From Verrucomicrobiia bacterium (GTDB taxonomy: Bacteria > Verrucomicrobiota > Verrucomicrobiia > Verrucomicrobiales > Akkermansiaceae): 40,255 bases of DNA. Below the pieces are notes generated by a model. It searched no databases, had not been told where the DNA came from, and saw only the letters and a list, made by a program, of their open reading frames with translations. Of the stretch, positions 37,859 through 40,255 are shown piece after piece (position 1 is the first letter of the stretch; each line of letters begins with the position of its first letter). The translations under genes and the position numbers were made by a program. The stretch spans positions 1 through 40,255 of the forward strand of contig JAUIJB010000031.1 in the NCBI GenBank assembly GCA_030430455.1, given 5' to 3'.

Positions 37859-40123
37859 TTACTGCAGCTCCACGCGGTACTGGGCGTTGCCGACGGGCGG
37901 GGAGGGGTCGGTGTAGCTCATCGGGCCGTCGACGCCGGCCTGCGTGTCGACCGGCAGCCAGGTGGACATGCCGTCGATCGAGCGCTCGACCACGAAGGTC
38001 TCGCCCGAAACCCCCTCCCAGTTCACCGTGAACCCGTCGCCGAGTTCGTTGTCGGTCGTGGTGACCTCCCAGCGCGAGGACCCATCGTTGGGAATCAGGC
38101 CGAGGCGGAACTCGGTCAGGTTGTCGGTGCCGTCCGCGTCGAAGTCGCCGTCCGGTTCCTCGTCGAGGTCGCCGAAGTAGGTCTCCTCCCAGCTGTCGTC
38201 CATGCCGTCGTTGTCGGTGTCACCGGACGATCCGAGCGGGTTGCTCAGGTTCTCGGCGGTCGGGTCGAGGTAGATGTTGTCGAACAGCAGCTCGACGTCG
38301 TCACCGAAACTCATGAACCACAGGCTCAGCAGCGGGTTGCCGGCGGCGCCGTTGCGGAAGAGGTTGCCCGAGGCGATCTGGACCACGCCCGTTTCTTCGA
38401 ACGGCGATTCCATGTAGGCGTCGACCGTGTTGGTGGCGTTGTCGACCACGATCCAGAAGTTGCTCCACTCGTCCAGCGGGTAGTCGAAGCCCGTCCCTCC
38501 CCCACTGCCGGCGTTGCGGATGTTGACGTCGCCGTTGTTGTAGCCGATCTGCGCCTCGAAGTCGCCGGTTCCGGCAGGGTTGGCCACGTCGCTGAGGCCC
38601 CAGGTCTTGTCCATGCCCGTGATGGCGCCGGTGCGGACCTGGTAGAACAGGGTCCCGGTGTTGCCGTCGAGCAGGTGAAGCAGCAGGGCGGAGAGCGACT
38701 TGCTCATGTTGCCGTTGATCCACGAGGCGGCCTGGTCGACCCCGTCGGGGTCGGCGACGACGGTGGCCGTCCCGGTGGTGGTCCAGCCATTGACCCCGTT
38801 GAAGGGCTGGCCGATGACCATGCCGGCGCCGTCGAAGTTCTCGACCAGCGACCATCCCGCCACCTGCGGCGGGGTGCTGGTCGCGTTCGCCGGGTTGCTG
38901 CCGTCGTCGATCTCGCGGCGGTCGCCGAAGAAGTCGCCGTCGGTGTCCACAGCGAGCGGGTTGGAGGGGGCGTTGCCGAAGGCGCCGTTGAGCGTGCCGT
39001 TGACCTCGTCGCCGTCGCTCAGGGTGTCGCCGTCGCTGTCGTCGTCCAGCGGGTCGGTCGGCGCGCTACCGAAGGGGTTCTCGGCACCGGTCGTCTCGGG
39101 GCCGTCATCGATGCCGTCGTCGTCCGAGTCCTTGTCGCTCGGATCCGTGCCGAGGTTGAACTCGGTGAGGTTGTCGAGGCCGTCGCCGGTGCCCTCGTCG
39201 AGGTCGTCGGCGCCGCTCTGGCCGCCGATGCCGAACGCGGCCTTCCACGAGTCCGGGACGGTGTCGCCGGAGGCGCTGAAGAAGTCGGTCCGCAGAGTGG
39301 GGTCGGTGAAGTTGGCCTGCTCGACGGAGTTGACGTCGAAGTCGCCGTCCGGGTCCTCCGCCGGGCCGGCGTCGAGGTTCGAGAAGTAGAACAACTCGAA
39401 GGAGACGTCGGCGAGGGTGTCGCCGTCGATGTCGTCGGGAATCGAGGCGGTGTCGGTCGGGTCGCTGCCGCCGGCCTGCTCCTCGGCGAGGTTGAAGCCG
39501 TCGGCGTCGCCGGTCGTCGAGCTGCCGCTCTGCCCGCCGATCGAACCGAAGTAGTGGACTTCCCAGGCATCGTAGAGGTCGTCGTCCTCCGACTCGAGGA
39601 GCGGCGAGGGATCGTCCGGGCCCGAGCTGTCCGCGAAGCCGTTGGTCTGGATGGCGGCGGGTGAAAGGGCGCCGTCGTAGATGCGGACCTCGTCGTAGGT
39701 GGCGCTGGCGGTGGCGTCGGCGTAGAAGGAACGACCGAGGTTGCCGGCCGCGTCGTTGAAGTCGGCGAGCACGTTGTCGGTGGTGAACGAGCCGCGGGCG
39801 TAGTAGATGCCGTCGGGGTCGCCAACCGGGGCGACATGCCAGCTCACGCTGCTTCCGACGTACACCGGGGCGTCATCGTCGAGGGTGTTGAAGGCCGGGA
39901 CGATGGTCATCACCACATGGAACTGGGTGCCGGGCGTGTAGGGGGCGTTGGTGTTGTTCCCGGTGCCGGTGGCCGCCGCATCCCGCCATTCCACACGGTC
40001 GAGGTTGACGTCGGTGCCCTGGGTCCAGGACATGAAGAGGTTCTCCGTTTCGCCGCTGCCGAAGGAGAAGATGCGGGCCCATGCCTGCACCTCGTCCTGG
40101 GTGGCCCACAGCTCGATGGTCAC
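37859..40123 (-). CDS. Large surface/secreted repeat protein, 5' end missing
   Basis: The frame begins at GTG 40123 inside a LamG domain (VTIELWATQDEVQAWARIF), and a TGA at 40154-40156 closes it upstream, so the first part of the domain, the signal peptide and the true start are absent. The 754 visible residues hold the rest of LamG (to about 155), a run of acidic thrombospondin-type-3-like repeats such as DKDSDDDGIDDGPE and DDDSDGDTLSDGDEV (about 175-415) that should bind calcium, a second beta-sandwich of concanavalin type (about 420-620), and the C-terminal tail module (SWEETYFGD, then DFDADGTDNLTEFRLG, then a beta-domain ending QYRVELQ). No enzyme motif is seen. An adhesin or matrix role is plausible. 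Same strand as GH105, but separated by hairpins. Confidence 0.65.
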   Translation of the reverse strand: MTIELWATQDEVQAWARIFSFGSGETENLFMSWTQGTDVNLDRVEWRDAAATGTGNNTNAPYTPGTQFHVVMTIVPAFNTLDDDAPVYVGSSVSWHVAPVGDPDGIYYARGSFTTDNVLADFNDAAGNLGRSFYADATASATYDEVRIYDGALSPAAIQTNGFADSSGPDDPSPLLESEDDDLYDAWEVHYFGSIGGQSGSSTTGDADGFNLAEEQAGGSDPTDTASIPDDIDGDTLADVSFELFYFSNLDAGPAEDPDGDFDVNSVEQANFTDPTLRTDFFSASGDTVPDSWKAAFGIGGQSGADDLDEGTGDGLDNLTEFNLGTDPSDKDSDDDGIDDGPETTGAENPFGSAPTDPLDDDSDGDTLSDGDEVNGTLNGAFGNAPSNPLAVDTDGDFFGDRREIDDGSNPANATSTPPQVAGWSLVENFDGAGMVIGQPFNGVNGWTTTGTATVVADPDGVDQAASWINGNMSKSLSALLLHLLDGNTGTLFYQVRTGAITGMDKTWGLSDVANPAGTGDFEAQIGYNNGDVNIRNAGSGGGTGFDYPLDEWSNFWIVVDNATNTVDAYMESPFEETGVVQIASGNLFRNGAAGNPLLSLWFMSFGDDVELLFDNIYLDPTAENLSNPLGSSGDTDNDGMDDSWEETYFGDLDEEPDGDFDADGTDNLTEFRLGLIPNDGSSRWEVTTTDNELGDGFTVNWEGVSGETFVVERSIDGMSTWLPVDTQAGVDGPMSYTDPSPPVGNAQYRVELQ

Positions 40124-40139
40124 CGGCGTCCGCTTGCCC

Positions 40140-40255
40140 TGCAGCAGGGGACATCAGAGAATTTGGTGGGTTGAGAGGCGGGGTTTCGCAGGTTTCTTGA
40201 GCTTCGCCGTCCCCTTGGAGGAAAGTTGTCCACAAGGTTCCGACGCGAGAATGGG
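40140..40255. other. Non-homologous tail of the window, lower GC
   Basis: These bases do not continue the LamG domain of the adjacent gene in any frame and look clearly less GC-rich than the rest. I cannot assign them; they may be a repeat, a mobile-element end or a misjoin. Confidence 0.4.

Noticed and set aside
1..40255. CRISPR array, prophage, insertion sequence or rRNA
   Set aside because: No regularly spaced repeats, transposase, integrase, phage genes or rRNA segments were seen.

Overview
The window is a high-GC bacterial segment that most resembles a member of the Verrucomicrobiota; this is inference. The signs are long secreted enzymes built from LamG, F5/8-type C, Ig-like and thrombospondin-type-3 modules, autotransporter-associated beta-strand repeats without a beta-barrel, a PEP-CTERM relic, a small lysine/alanine-rich histone-like protein, and weak Shine-Dalgarno signals. 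High GC produces very long antisense open frames, which I treated as shadows.

Layout. (1) 1-6211, housekeeping: two convergent, truncated methyltransferase genes that run into each other near 231-245 (probably a misjoin or rearrangement), a histone H1-like small protein, the DNA polymerase III delta' subunit, a zinc-ribbon/TPM-domain protein behind an M16 zinc protease, and tRNA-Leu(CAG). (2) 6533-18025, minus strand: a regulator of the GntR-HTH/LacI-like type followed by GH127, an HEFAH putative metallopeptidase, GH43, an HEYVH putative metallopeptidase and GH146. Both the GH127 and the GH146 carry the Glu-x-Cys / Cys-Cys zinc site of beta-L-arabinofuranosidases. (3) 18401-25881, plus strand: a GH2 enzyme, then a membrane-anchored propeptide-like protein just ahead of a secreted metzincin-like protease with LamG and beta-helix repeats. 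(4) 25913-30313: a PAS-AraC regulator (frameshifted at a G8 tract) divergent from a three-gene hydroxyproline catabolic operon: 4-hydroxyproline 2-epimerase, alpha-ketoglutaric semialdehyde dehydrogenase, and a DapA-family protein fitting pyrroline-4-hydroxy-2-carboxylate deaminase. (5) 30343-40255: PEP-CTERM relic, GH27 and GH31 genes sharing overlapping stop codons, GH105, and a large 5'-truncated repeat protein at the window end.

How it may work together (inference). Beta-L-arabinofuranosides linked to hydroxyproline are characteristic of plant extensins and related hydroxyproline-rich glycoproteins. The window holds beta-L-arabinofuranosidases of two families, an alpha-L-arabinofuranosidase-type GH43, galactosidase-type enzymes (GH2, GH27, possibly GH31), three secreted putative metallopeptidases, and enzymes that convert 4-hydroxyproline to 2-oxoglutarate. 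A coherent reading is a locus that removes glycans from plant cell-wall glycoproteins, cuts the backbone and burns the hydroxyproline. The main rival reading is pectin (rhamnogalacturonan-I/arabinan) use, supported by GH105 and GH43, with an unrelated hydroxyproline operon next door. I see no importer, no D-hydroxyproline dehydrogenase and no arabinose catabolic genes in the window, so the system would depend on genes elsewhere.
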